A DNA stretch of 64,000 nt from Leptofilum sp965223525 (GTDB lineage: Bacteria > Chloroflexota > Anaerolineae > Promineifilales > Promineifilaceae). Below the pieces are notes generated by a model. That model saw only the letters and a program-made list of their open reading frames with translations. It was not told where the DNA came from and searched no databases. Position numbers and translations under genes: made by a program. Positions within the stretch are counted from its first letter, which is position 1, and each line of letters starts with the position of its first letter. Location of the stretch: NCBI RefSeq assembly GCF_965223525.1, contig NZ_CBDCWX010000005.1:620001-684000 (forward strand). The letters are read 5' to 3'. Positions 51,213-60,930 of this stretch are shown piece after piece.

Positions 51213-51240
51213 GAAACTTGAAAACCTATGGAGAAACCCT

Positions 51241-52455
51241 ATGAGCAGTAAAACCTTAATTAACCGGGCGGCAGTGGCAGATGTGAACCTGTCGCATGAA
51301 GAAGTGCAGCGTTATAGTCGTCACCTGATCATGCCGGAAGTAGGCATGGAGGGGCAGAAAAAGCTCAAAGCCGCTAGTGTACTGCTGATTGGCGCGGGTG
51401 GGCTTGGCTCACCATTAGCCATGTATTTGGCGGCGGCAGGCATCGGGCGCATTGGCCTCGTGGATTATGACGTGGTGGATTACACTAACTTGCAACGCCA
51501 AATTATTCACGGCACTAAAGATGTAGGGCGACCCAAGCTGCACAGCGCCAAAGACCGTATCCTGGACATTAATCCACACATTCAGGTAGATACCTACGAG
51601 GTGCCACTGACCTCTGACAATGCGCTGGAACTGTTTGAGCCATATGATATTATCATTGACGGCACGGACAACTTCCCCACCCGTTATCTCACCAACGATG
51701 CCTGTGTGCTGCTGGGCAAGCCCAACGTCTACGGCAGCATCTTCCGCTTTGAGGGGCAAGCGTCTGTTTTTTACGCCAAAGAAGGGCCGTGTTACCGTTG
51801 CCTCTTCCCCGAACCGCCGCCCCCCGGACTGGTGCCGAGCTGCGCCGAAGGTGGCGTGCTAGGCATATTACCCGGCACAATTGGCGCAATTCAGGCAACG
51901 GAAGCTGTGAAGTTGATTTTGGGAGAAGGGGAGCCGCTAATCGGCCGTTTGCTGCTGTACGATGCCCTCAACATGGAATTTGACCAGGTGAATCTGCGTA
52001 AAAACCCTGACTGCCCCGTGTGCAGCGAAAACCCTACGCTCACCAGGCTCATTGATTATGAGCAGTTTTGTGGAATGCCTGCCCATGACCGCAGCCATTT
52101 TTCGGCCGTAGAGCAGAGCAATGGCGATAGCGTACCGCAAATGGTTCCAGTGCAGCTAAAAGCACGGCTAGATGCTGGTGATAATTTGTACATTTTGGAT
52201 GTACGCGAACCGCACGAATGGGACATCTCTAACTTGAGCCATTTAGGGGCAAACCTCATTCCCAAGGGGCAGGTGGTGAATCGGCTAAATGAGCTAGATA
52301 CGGCGCAGGAAATTGTGGTGCAGTGCCGCTCTGGGGCGCGCAGTGCCGACATCGTGCGTGAGCTGCAAAGGCATGGCTTCAAGAAGCTGTGGAACCTGGA
52401 TGGTGGTATCAACCGTTGGGCAAAAGAGATAGAGCCACAACTGCCGACTTATTAG
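51241..52455 (+). CDS. MoeZ-like adenylyltransferase-sulfurtransferase
   Basis: 404 aa. An E1/MoeB/ThiF domain (IGAGGLGSPLAMYLAAAG nucleotide loop, NLQRQIIH, zinc cysteines in CYRCLFP and CPVC) is fused to a C-terminal rhodanese domain with catalytic Cys in VVQCRSGARS. It adenylates the carrier C-terminus and transfers sulfur to it. RBS GGAGA precedes the start at 51241. Last gene of the sulfur cluster under the SAM riboswitch. Confidence 0.95.
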   Translation: MSSKTLINRAAVADVNLSHEEVQRYSRHLIMPEVGMEGQKKLKAASVLLIGAGGLGSPLAMYLAAAGIGRIGLVDYDVVDYTNLQRQIIHGTKDVGRPKLHSAKDRILDINPHIQVDTYEVPLTSDNALELFEPYDIIIDGTDNFPTRYLTNDACVLLGKPNVYGSIFRFEGQASVFYAKEGPCYRCLFPEPPPPGLVPSCAEGGVLGILPGTIGAIQATEAVKLILGEGEPLIGRLLLYDALNMEFDQVNLRKNPDCPVCSENPTLTRLIDYEQFCGMPAHDRSHFSAVEQSNGDSVPQMVPVQLKARLDAGDNLYILDVREPHEWDISNLSHLGANLIPKGQVVNRLNELDTAQEIVVQCRSGARSADIVRELQRHGFKKLWNLDGGINRWAKEIEPQLPTY

Positions 52456-52456
52456 T

Positions 52457-52516
52457 GCCCATTCGCAGAATAATGGCTGTTCCATAGCTTGGAAAGCTTG
52501 GAATTGGCGAATGGGC
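52457..52516. repeat. Inverted repeat GCCCATTCGC
   Basis: Perfect 10-bp arms 40 bp apart, right after the MoeZ-like gene stop. First of three hairpins in a row. Confidence 0.6.
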
Positions 52517-52519
52517 TTA

Positions 52520-52569
52520 AAGTAATCGTTCGGTACGAAAACTGCTATCTTATTTCCGAACGATTACTT
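52520..52569. repeat. Inverted repeat AAGTAATCGTTCGG
   Basis: Perfect 14-bp arms 22 nt apart. Second hairpin of the cluster. Confidence 0.65.
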
Positions 52570-52584
52570 AGATCAAGCGTGGTT

Positions 52585-52618
52585 CAGAAGTGCAACTTTT
52601 TGCAAAGTTGCACTTCTG
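52585..52618. repeat. Perfect hairpin CAGAAGTGCAAC type
   Basis: 15-bp perfect stem, 4-nt loop. Related to 44097-44129; third hairpin of the cluster, between convergent genes. Confidence 0.75.
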
Positions 52619-52630
52619 AATAAATCTGGA

Positions 52631-53548
52631 TTAGGAAATCCACATCTCTGTTATTTCACCATCCCAGCCATCAGCGGTACGGCCGTAGCTGATGGTAAAG
52701 CCACCGCCACTCAGGTAAATCATGTCGGAATCGGCACTTACTGCCCAACTGTTGCCCAGAGATACGCGTACCTCTTCTTGGGAAACGGCCGTAAACCCCT
52801 GAAACCGCAAGTAAGGAAAATCACCTTCTGCATCAGCTTTGGCTTGAATCTCCTCAGGCGACATTGTTACCAAATCTACGCCATCCAGTTCGGGCAACAA
52901 CGCCGGATCAATATTTTCTGTGGACAAGACGATTTCTGGCTGATCGGCCAACAGCGCGTAGTCGGGAATTTCTTGCGCTACCAAAGCCCGTTCCAGCGTC
53001 AGTCGCAGCAGTTCAGCCACATCCCCGTCCGGCAAATCCAACTCAGAGGTTGGTTCACTGTCCGTACCGGGCAGCGGCTGCACTGAGTTATCCATATCCA
53101 GAGTAAACGTGTCGGTCACGCCGTTGACGTTTACTGTGTAAATACCAGCAGGCAAGCCCAGCACGTCTAGCGCAATATTCTCATCAAAACCAACAAGCTG
53201 CTGGGTGCAAAGTGCATCGGCAGGCCGCTCGGTGGGGATGGTGACCGTGAACGTATTGCTTTCGCGGCTGGTTTCTATTTCGCCCAGCGTGGTGCAGCCA
53301 TCGCCCAGGTAGCCCGTGGCGTTTACATGCACCTGCACTGGGAACGACTCCAAAATCACAATGCCGATGGATTCCACAGTTGCTTCCCCTTCAATTATCT
53401 TGGTAGGAATGTCTACATCGGGATTTTCATCCGCCATGGGCGTAGGTTCCGTTACGGGATCGTCTGGAACAGTGGGTTCGCCCCCTGCTGGGCTGCAAGC
53501 CACTATCAAAACAAGAATTAGTATTGTTAAAATTGTTTTTAGTTTCAT
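52631..53548 (-). CDS. Lipoprotein of unknown function
   Basis: 305 aa. Lipobox LIVAC at the end of a hydrophobic signal (ILTILILVLIVAC), then an acidic, Pro- and Thr-rich linker. The first domain (VQVHVNATGYLGDGCTTL and on) is immunoglobulin-like, as in exported Chloroflexota proteins with an inhibitor- or META-like fold. The second (about 190-305) is of unknown family. RBS AAAGGAGG precedes the start at 53548. Confidence 0.75.
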   Translation of the reverse strand: MKLKTILTILILVLIVACSPAGGEPTVPDDPVTEPTPMADENPDVDIPTKIIEGEATVESIGIVILESFPVQVHVNATGYLGDGCTTLGEIETSRESNTFTVTIPTERPADALCTQQLVGFDENIALDVLGLPAGIYTVNVNGVTDTFTLDMDNSVQPLPGTDSEPTSELDLPDGDVAELLRLTLERALVAQEIPDYALLADQPEIVLSTENIDPALLPELDGVDLVTMSPEEIQAKADAEGDFPYLRFQGFTAVSQEEVRVSLGNSWAVSADSDMIYLSGGGFTISYGRTADGWDGEITEMWIS

Positions 53549-53582
53549 CACTGAAACCTCCTTTTATAGTTACAAAGTAAAA

Positions 53583-53601
53583 GGCCGAGGCTGTCCCGAC
53601 C
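53583..53601 (-). terminator. Possible terminator or attenuator hairpin
   Basis: Seven-pair stem with two G-U pairs, followed on the minus strand by tttt. It could end the upstream lipoprotein transcript or attenuate the next gene. Weak. Confidence 0.35.
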
Positions 53602-53811
53602 TTCATCCCTATAACGTCAAAAGGAGCCATTTTGTTCCGTGTAGGTTTGCCTAGACCATTTTGTTGGTTTTGTGGAATTTCCCCGGAAGAGTTGCATTTC
53701 TGAGGAGACTTTACCGACCACCATGAATGAAAACAGAACACGGAGTAGGAAAGAACACTGATTTTATCCCTGTGAGCCGTTCAATTCGTGTCCTATTTCT
53801 AAGGAGATAGA

Positions 53812-55260
53812 TTATCGCTCCACAAAACTCACCCGCATCATTTCACCCGTGGTTGTGTCGTAGCGGAAGATGTCGCTGACGGCGTTGGTGTCGTTGGGGA
53901 CGAGGTTGCTGGCGTCTGAGGCGAAAGTGATGATACGGCCGTCTGCTGAGATACGAGGATGACCACTGCCACCGTTGCCCCACTCGCCGCTTGTGGTCTG
54001 GCTGATAAGCTGCAGCTCGCTCGTTTGGGTGTCCAGCAGGTAAATCTGGCCGCAAACAGTCAGAGTGGGCGTGTCGCAGGTGGGGGCGTTGGGCAGCAGG
54101 TTTTGGGCGAGTGAAGCGAAGGTGAGGTAACGGCCGTCTGCCGACAGAGCAGGCTGAATGCTGTCCCCGTTGCTATTGACGACCAGACAGGTTTCGCCCG
54201 TTTGCCGATCGTGCAGGTAGATGGTGTAGCAGGTGCGGCTGAACCCGCGATAGTCGTCGCACTGGCTCAATTCGTTGCTGGTGAGGCTGGTTCCTAGCGA
54301 GGTGAAGGCAATGAAACGGCCGTCTGCCGACAGTGAAATGGTGTAAGACTTGCCCAAACCGGAGGAACGCCCCACCGGAATGCGCTCAATTTGCCCAGTT
54401 TGGCGGTCGTAGATGAACAAATCTTCACACGGTTCCGCCCAGTCTCCGTCGGTGCAAAGGTCTGGGTCGTCTGGAGTGATTTGGCCGTCGAAAGAGTAAT
54501 AGGCGGCGAAACGGCCGTCTGACGACAAGGCCACCGCGTAGATGGGATCATAGGCAGGCTGACCATCGTGCCGAATGCTTAGTAGTTCAATTTGGTTGGT
54601 GTTAGGGTCTTAGGCGTAGGCCGTCCAGTCGGGGCGAGCGTTGGGCGTGAGCGCACCCATCGAGGTGAAGGCGATGACGCTGCCATCGGCCGATATGGCG
54701 GGCTGGTTGCTGAAGCTACTGCTTTGGGTAGAAACGGGTATGGTGCCTTGCGCGGGTTCAGCCATGCCCTCTAGCACAATTGGTTCGGTAAGTGGCAGGG
54801 TAAATTCAAAACAGATGGCTCCACGTTGATGGATGACCTGGCCATGCCATTCCGTAATGTCATTTTCGCCCAAGTGATAACTGTCTTGGTAACGGCCGTC
54901 TGCCCCAACTGGATTGGCTAATGCAAATTCGATGGCACTGCTATGGTCGGCAGAACGGCCGTTCAAGAGCACAATCGGTTTATCTTCTGGCAGCAAGCCT
55001 TCGGCATCCAACAAAAGGGTACGTCCTTGTTCGGCCATGCTTATGGTGAGGCGCATTCCTGTTGGTAGCGGCGTACATGGGGCTGGCGTAGCGGTGGGTT
55101 CGGCCGTAACTACCTCTCTGACTACTTCAACTTCGTGGCCTTCAGGGGTATTGGTAGGAAGAACTTCCGTTGCCACTGGCCCTGGCAAGCTATTAGCTGA
55201 TCTACACGCGGCTAGCCACAGCATAATCAAACAAAATAAAATGGTTTTACTAAATTTCAT
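53812..55260 (-). pseudogene. TolB-like lipoprotein gene interrupted by in-frame stop
   Basis: The gene begins at 55260 with MKFSKTILFCLIMLWLAAC, a lipobox, and runs through a domain and the first beta-propeller blades (PAISADGSVIAFTS) to a TAA at 54610-54612 after RPDWTAYA. The same frame stays open after it for another 266 codons, encoding further blades of the same type (VALSSDGRFAAYYSF, SLSADGRFIAFTS, ALSADGRYLTFAS, RISADGRIITFAS) to the stop at 53812. A single base change such as TAC to TAA would explain it. A GTG at 54534 could start a separate product, but it has no signal peptide. Confidence 0.85.
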
Positions 55261-55339
55261 AATTTTCCCCTCTGGACACCTCCCAAAGATTTGGGCCAAG
55301 ATTTCACTTTAGATGAAATCTCCAGGAGGCTGAGACAAA

Positions 55340-57313
55340 TTACTCGATTGAGACGGTTAGGGTGTAGGTGTTGGGTTCTTCTGTGCCGATGGCCCGGATA
55401 GTGTAATCCTGCGTGGCGGGCAGTTCGCCTTGCCAGTTGGTGGCGCCAGACATGTTGCCGTTTACCAGCGGAATACCGTCTGCGCCCACAATTGTCAGGA
55501 TGACATTGGCGTTGGGCGAAGTGATGGCAACCCGCATGGTTTGCCCTGCCTGAGCTGTCAGAATGTAATCATCCGCTTCATAGGCTGCCACATTCCCTTC
55601 GATAATGGCCGAGGTGGCTCCCGGTGCAAAGGTGATGCGTTGGGGGATGATGACCTGTAGCGTGTAATTTACGGCCGTTTCTCCACCAATCACCCGAATA
55701 ACGTAATCGCCTGACTCCGCCAGCTCGCCTTGCCAAAGCGTTGAGGCAACCTGCCCGTACAGGTAATTGCCAGCACCATCCTGCACAGAGACGCGTGTTT
55801 GCTCATCTGGCACGGTGAGCGTCACCACCATCTGCTGGCCCGCCAGCGCTGTTAGCACATGAATATCAACACCTTGTGTATCTAGCTGGCCAGTGATGGT
55901 TGCAGATGTTTCGCCAGGGCCAAACTGGATGCGGTTGGCGGCGGGCAGTGCGACCTGGCTAAATAGGGGTTCGTTAGGATTTAGCGCGGCTGCCTGCTGC
56001 AAATCCGCCTCAATTTGCGGATTGGTAGGATTGTGAAACGTGGCAGCCCAGGCGCGGAAGTAGTAGGCGGCGGCTAAATCGGGCTGCACATTGATGGCGG
56101 CGTTGGTTTGTTGCAAAACGTATTCAGCCAACCATTGCTCGTTAAATTCAGCTACCGTGCCTTGAATGAGTGGAGAGGTACTGCTGAAAATTTGTTCATT
56201 GGGCGTGCCGCGCATGATATCTAGCGCAGCGGCGTAATCGCCGTAGAAGATGTTGGTGAGCAGCGGGTATGGCGTCCACTCTAATTCATCGCGGTACGCC
56301 TGTTCATACAGGCGGATGATTGAGGCGTTCCATTGCAGGGTGGGGGTTTGGGTGGGAACGGCCGTTTCTGCTGCCAGCCGCTCTGCTTCTTCAATTTGGG
56401 TCAAGGCATCGAGCCACAGCCCCGCATTGGCAAGCTCGACGGCGCGGTTATTGGGTTGGTAGGCGGGATGATCTTGCAAGTCGGCTGGCAGAGGCTGGAG
56501 CGTGTGTTCGGTGAGCTGCTGGGCGGCATCGTCCCAACTGTACACGCCAAAGCCCAGGTAGCGCACGCCACAGGCGTAGCAAAAGACGTAGTAATCGTGG
56601 CGCAGGGTGATTAGTTCCAGGTTGCCATCGTCATTCAAATCTTCAAAGGTGCTGACACCGGGGCTGGCGTTGCCCGCTTCTTGCTCGATAAGGAAGTTCG
56701 CGCCATCAAAGCGGAGTAGCTGAAACGTGCCACCGTGTGCCCCTATGCCGCCATCCACGGCAAGCCAAAGGTTGTCTGGGGCTAAGTCTACTTGAATAAC
56801 GCTTTGCTCAAACAGATAGTCTGGGCCGAAGCTACCAATTCCCTGGTCAGTGGATGATTCGTTATTTAGCTCTTGGTAGGCTAGCTCATACCAGCTATCA
56901 TCTTGCCAGGTGTACAGTGCCACAAAATGGCTGGGAACGGGGTCATAATCGTAGTTGCGGAATCCCTGACTGTACACGACCCATAACGGCCGTTCCCCCT
57001 GCGGTACGTTCAACATTAAAACATCCAAGCCTTCAAACGCATAGGTCGGTAATTTTGTCTGGACGAGCTCGCGCAGGCTGTTGCTGTCTGGCGTAGTGGT
57101 TGGCTGGGCGGAAACGGCCGTAGGCGCAGGATCACTCGTGGCGGTTGCCGTCGCGGACATTGTGGTTTCTGTGACGACGGATGCCAGGGTGGGTGTGGGA
57201 AGCGGTGTGTTGGCAACGGTTGTTGCCGTTGGAATGATGTGTACTGTTTGTGTGCAGGCGGCTAAGGCCAGCCAAAGCATGGAAATCGTGAAAATAGATA
57301 AAGATCGTTTCAT
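55340..57313 (-). CDS. Large lipoprotein with PPC-like domains
   Basis: 657 aa. Signal and lipobox LALAAC, low-complexity Thr/Pro linker, a large central region with an integrin- or FG-GAP-like feel (TFEDLNDDGNLELITL) and a TPR-like helical part, then two C-terminal repeats of about 95 residues of the pre-peptidase C-terminal (PPC) type (DTQGVDIHVLTALAGQQMVV and AYEADDYILTAQAGQTMRV). Predicted to sit on the cell surface and bind a ligand or protein. RBS GAGGA precedes the ATG. Confidence 0.75.
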   Translation of the reverse strand: MKRSLSIFTISMLWLALAACTQTVHIIPTATTVANTPLPTPTLASVVTETTMSATATATSDPAPTAVSAQPTTTPDSNSLRELVQTKLPTYAFEGLDVLMLNVPQGERPLWVVYSQGFRNYDYDPVPSHFVALYTWQDDSWYELAYQELNNESSTDQGIGSFGPDYLFEQSVIQVDLAPDNLWLAVDGGIGAHGGTFQLLRFDGANFLIEQEAGNASPGVSTFEDLNDDGNLELITLRHDYYVFCYACGVRYLGFGVYSWDDAAQQLTEHTLQPLPADLQDHPAYQPNNRAVELANAGLWLDALTQIEEAERLAAETAVPTQTPTLQWNASIIRLYEQAYRDELEWTPYPLLTNIFYGDYAAALDIMRGTPNEQIFSSTSPLIQGTVAEFNEQWLAEYVLQQTNAAINVQPDLAAAYYFRAWAATFHNPTNPQIEADLQQAAALNPNEPLFSQVALPAANRIQFGPGETSATITGQLDTQGVDIHVLTALAGQQMVVTLTVPDEQTRVSVQDGAGNYLYGQVASTLWQGELAESGDYVIRVIGGETAVNYTLQVIIPQRITFAPGATSAIIEGNVAAYEADDYILTAQAGQTMRVAITSPNANVILTIVGADGIPLVNGNMSGATNWQGELPATQDYTIRAIGTEEPNTYTLTVSIE

Positions 57314-57435
57314 CTCAAAATCCTCAGAGTTGCATAACGCTTAAAAGGGTATCTTAGCAGGTAGGCGCGTAGGATTCTGGATGGCTGGTAAATGGTTTGG
57401 CTACGCTGATGTGAGGGGAGCGTGAACTGTTCAGC

Positions 57436-58041
57436 TTACAGCTCGAGGATTTTGGCTGCCAGGGAACGGCCGTCTTTCTTGTTTTTCTGCTGGCGGGCAT
57501 CGTGCCATTTGCTGCGGGCTTCTTCGATATCCCGGTTGAGCGTCATCCAGTTGGGCGTTACCAGCAGCAGCCCTTCGCGGCGCACGCCAAACAGCAGGCG
57601 CGGGAACCAAAGCGTGCGCTGATTTTGTAGGGCTTTAGGCCAGCTATTCAGGCCGACAAAGGTGCAGGTTGCCCCAAACATGGGCTTCACCAGGCTGCGC
57701 TCCCGCGCTTTTAGCTCTTTCAGGGTGAAATGCTGGCTCATTTGGGTAGAGGTAACGGTGGCGATACGGCCGTAGCTAATCTTCACGTCTCGTAGGGGGG
57801 CGCGGAGCAGCAAATAGTTGGGGGCAATAAACAACCCTGCCCGGCGCAGCAGGATGGCGTAGTAGACCCATAGCAAAGCAACCAATCCTACCACCAGCCA
57901 GAGTAAGTAGAAGGTAGAGCCGAGGAACGGCCGTACCAAATCCACCACGGCTAAAACAAGCAAAATCAAACCCAGCCAGAGCAGTTTGCCCCGCATCCGT
58001 CGGCTTATTTGGTCAAACAGGAGCAATTTGTGCTTTTTCAT
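57436..58041 (-). CDS. PH-like domain membrane protein
   Basis: 201 aa. Two adjacent helices (GKLLWLGLILLVLAVVDLV and FYLLWLVVGLVALLWVYYAIL) followed by a bacterial PH-like domain (YLLLRAPLRDVKISYGRIATV) and a basic C-terminal helix. Function unknown; similar two-helix PH proteins are membrane-associated. The next gene upstream on the same strand encodes a 106-aa protein. Confidence 0.7.
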   Translation of the reverse strand: MKKHKLLLFDQISRRMRGKLLWLGLILLVLAVVDLVRPFLGSTFYLLWLVVGLVALLWVYYAILLRRAGLFIAPNYLLLRAPLRDVKISYGRIATVTSTQMSQHFTLKELKARERSLVKPMFGATCTFVGLNSWPKALQNQRTLWFPRLLFGVRREGLLLVTPNWMTLNRDIEEARSKWHDARQQKNKKDGRSLAAKILEL

Positions 58042-58043
58042 GA

Positions 58044-58125
58044 GGGAGAGTTTGCAAGTCTGTAAGTTTGCAGGTTTGCACGTAACAAAGAGGACTTGTT
58101 ACGTGCCCGCCCGCATACTTGCTTA
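58044..58125. repeat. GTTTGCAAGTCTG-type repeat block
   Basis: Modules tttgcaagtctg, gtttgcaggtttgc, and an inverted cacgtaac/gttacgtg pair. Related to 11919-11954. Confidence 0.55.
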
Positions 58126-58443
58126 CATTTGGAAAACGCCCCGCTGGTAGGGGACCAATTTATAGGAGAAGTCAGTAACGTATTCTTCTAGCTGGCTGTT
58201 GAGGGTGAGCCACATTTCGTTATCCAGCAAATCATCTACCGTTTGGCGGTCACGGCAGACAAAGCCGACGAGGCGATTGGGCGCATCACCGTAAGCAGTG
58301 TGCCATACTTCGCTCACCTGAAAGCCCATCATTTGCATGGCAGGGACGTATTGCTGGATGACAAATTGCTGGTACGCTTGCAATTTTCCATCTGATACTT
58401 CATAGCTTAGCAACAACTTCAAGCCAGTTGATTTGTCTTCCAC
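58123..58443 (-). CDS. Small dimeric alpha-beta barrel-like protein
   Basis: 106 aa, with the hydrophobic strand pattern LKLLLSYEVSDGKLQAYQQFV and a second strand NRLVGFVCRD, similar to NIPSNAP- or monooxygenase-like dimeric barrels. No catalytic residues are visible. GTG start preceded by AGGAAGG. It lies downstream of the histidine kinase gene on the same strand. Confidence 0.6.
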   Translation of the reverse strand: MEDKSTGLKLLLSYEVSDGKLQAYQQFVIQQYVPAMQMMGFQVSEVWHTAYGDAPNRLVGFVCRDRQTVDDLLDNEMWLTLNSQLEEYVTDFSYKLVPYQRGVFQM

Positions 58444-58485
58444 AATTCACCTTCCTCATGTTGGCTGGGTAGCCATATTAATGCA

Positions 58486-60246
58486 CTACTCCATATTAGC
58501 CAAAGGAATGGTAAAAGTAAATGTACTGCCCTCCCCTAAGATGCTTTCGAAGGTAATTTCGCCGTTTTGGGCCTCGACCATGCGGCGCACGATGGAAAGC
58601 CCTAGCCCCCAGCCGGCTTGTTCGCGCACTTCTTTGTCTTCGGCGCGGAAAAATTGGGTAAACAGTTTTTCCTGATTTTCTTCGGAGATGCCCAACCCGT
58701 TGTCTTGGATGCTGACGTGGGCGTAACGGCCGTTTGGCCAAGCCCTCAGCACAATTTCCCCACCATCCTGCGTATATTTGTTGGCATTGCTCATCAAATT
58801 AGAGACAACCTGAGCCATACGGGTGGAATCTGCAAAAATCAATGGTAAATCATCTTCAATTTCAATGTGCAGCGTTTGTTGGCGGTTTGCAATGCGCTCG
58901 CGCAGGCTGTCGGCTACGTCTGCCACCACTTCGCGCAGGTCAAATGGCTGCAAATCGAACTTCATACGGCCGCTTTCAATATGGTTGATGTCCGACAAGT
59001 CGCTAATCAGCGAGGTCATCCGGGTGAGGTTGCGGCGAATCACTTCCAGGAACTGCTTTTGCTGGTCACTGAGTGGCCCAGCCAGTCCGGCGTTCATGAG
59101 ATCGGTATACCCCTTGATGGAGGTCATTGGCACGCGCAGTTCATGCGCTACCAGCGAGATAAATTCACTTTTGGCTTTGTTAGCGTCCTGGATCGCCTCA
59201 TACAGCTTGGCATTTTTAATGGCTACGGCCGCTCGATCAGACAATCGCTCTACAAAGGCAATGTCTTCCCGATTGATTTCGATGTTTTGCTGCGTTTCCA
59301 GAGTGATCAGCCCGGTGATGATGCCATCTTGCTGAATGGGAACGGCCAACTGCATACTGGCGGGGGTGCCATCTACAGACTCTTCTTCAGAAACGTCGTT
59401 GGTGAGGATAGAACGGCCGTCTGCCATGATTTTTTGCACGATTGGATGGTCAAGCGAAACCAACCGGCTTTCGCTATGCTCCTCCTCGCCCCGGAAAACC
59501 ATTAACCGTAAAATGCGAATCGGTGAACCGTCCAACATGCCAGTGTCCTCATTCTCTATATCTTCAAACAGACCAATCGAGCCACCTGCTGCGTTAGTAA
59601 GGGCAATGGCCCAATTGAGCGACAGGCTGAGAACCTGGTTTAGCTCCAACGATCGGTTTAGCTGCTGGTCAATCCGCTGAAAGAGCGAGAGCTCCTCCAC
59701 GCGCCGCGCCAAAGCCTGGTCGGTTTGGGTAAAGAGGCGAGCATTTTCGATGGCGATAGCCGCCTGGTTCGCAAACGTGACCAGCAGACCCAGGTCGTCC
59801 TTCTCAAAAACACCGCTGAAAAGGCGGTTGTCTACGTAAACAGCCCCCAGCGTGTGCCCGCGCACCTGTAGTGGTGCACACATGATGGAGCGCAGTTGGT
59901 AGCCAATCACGCTTTCGCGACCAGAGAAGCGATCATCTTCCTGAGCGTTGCTAGACAAGATGCCTTCGCCCGTGTTAATGGCCCGCTCAATAACGGTACG
60001 GCTAATATTGGTAGCATCGGCTTCAATGGTTTCCTGATCGAAGTTACGAGCCGCACGGGTTTGTAAATCGCCGTTTTCTGAGTCGTACAGCATTAAAAAG
60101 CCGCGTTCCGCCCCGGTTAGCTGGATGATAGAATCCATTACTTGGTTAAGCACTTCCCCTAAATCGAGCGATTTGCCTAACTGAGAACTCACTTCGTAAA
60201 GGGCGGCAAGTCGGGCTTCGTGTCTTTCAATAAGTTGATTGGACAT
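58486..60246 (-). CDS. GAF-containing sensor histidine kinase
   Basis: 586 aa. Two GAF domains (about 15-160 and 185-345), then HisKA with H-box SLVAHELRVPMTSIKGYTDLM and a HATPase with N box NLMSNANKYT, DNGLGI and WGLGLSIVRRM. No membrane helix, so a cytoplasmic sensor. No response regulator gene is next to it, so the kinase is an orphan here. It is followed on the same strand by the small 106-aa gene. Confidence 0.9.
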   Translation of the reverse strand: MSNQLIERHEARLAALYEVSSQLGKSLDLGEVLNQVMDSIIQLTGAERGFLMLYDSENGDLQTRAARNFDQETIEADATNISRTVIERAINTGEGILSSNAQEDDRFSGRESVIGYQLRSIMCAPLQVRGHTLGAVYVDNRLFSGVFEKDDLGLLVTFANQAAIAIENARLFTQTDQALARRVEELSLFQRIDQQLNRSLELNQVLSLSLNWAIALTNAAGGSIGLFEDIENEDTGMLDGSPIRILRLMVFRGEEEHSESRLVSLDHPIVQKIMADGRSILTNDVSEEESVDGTPASMQLAVPIQQDGIITGLITLETQQNIEINREDIAFVERLSDRAAVAIKNAKLYEAIQDANKAKSEFISLVAHELRVPMTSIKGYTDLMNAGLAGPLSDQQKQFLEVIRRNLTRMTSLISDLSDINHIESGRMKFDLQPFDLREVVADVADSLRERIANRQQTLHIEIEDDLPLIFADSTRMAQVVSNLMSNANKYTQDGGEIVLRAWPNGRYAHVSIQDNGLGISEENQEKLFTQFFRAEDKEVREQAGWGLGLSIVRRMVEAQNGEITFESILGEGSTFTFTIPLANME

Positions 60247-60631
60247 GGTTTTTTCCTGAAAATTTAGGATTTACACAAACCAAATTGCGTAAGCCCTGAA
60301 ATTCTTAACTGCTTTCATCCTTGTAGGCCGCAACGGTGTGCATCAATTTGATTTAGCAAGAAGAACTGACATTGTTCATCACAACGCAGAGCCAACGGAG
60401 TTCATTGTAATCAATTCTGGGGAGCTGCTACGCATAAATTGCGTGAAAAAGTGGGGTCACTGTTGTTGGAGATTCTCAGGATTTTTCGCGTTAGACTGCT
60501 TGCACGAATTGGATACTAAACCCTGAGGGTCTGGATAGTGCAGGGTGGTTTTACGGCCGTATTCCAAATAAACTGTCGCCAATAAAAACGAGAAAACAAT
60601 GTAGCAGAACCAGACAAGGTAGCGCAAACTG
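60247..60631. other. Intergenic region without a clear gene
   Basis: AT-rich stretch of about 385 bp. It holds one ACGGCCGT octamer (around 60554) and only short open frames without ribosome binding sites. No terminator or RNA structure was recognised. Confidence 0.5.
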
Positions 60632-60916
60632 CTACCACTCCGTCATCTTCCAAATCCCGGGTTCCCAATTGTTAAGGGTTGTGATTGTCAAACCGAGATG
60701 TTGGGAGGAGACGGCCGTTTCATAACTCCACTCCAAATAAGCCCGCGCAGCCTCGTGCCGGTTTTGGTTTCTGGCAATGAGCCCTTGAATGTTTAAAGCG
60801 CGAGCCAGTGTAAAAGGGTCTTCTTTTTGGATAAGGGCAAGGCTTTCATTAATTTGCTCAATCGCTTGGTCAAGGTCGCTGTTCTTAAATGTTTTATGCC
60901 TCCTAACTTCTTTCAA
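60632..60916 (-). pseudogene. TPR protein gene remnant
   Basis: A TTG-started frame of 94 codons contains one and a half tetratricopeptide repeats (LDQAIEQINESLALIQ and LARALNIQGLIARNQNRHEAARAYLEWSY). It ends TTLNNWEPGIWKM; adding one base after the second Asn codon would give the usual TPR sequence TLNNLGTRDLE, so a frameshift is likely. The N-terminal part is also missing. Probably the leftover of a larger gene. Confidence 0.6.
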
Positions 60917-60930
60917 CCTTTAGGGTACTC

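Noticed and set aside
53812..54534. Separate gene with a GTG start at 54534
   Set aside because: In frame with the interrupted upstream gene, without signal peptide or ribosome binding site; better explained as the second half of one gene.
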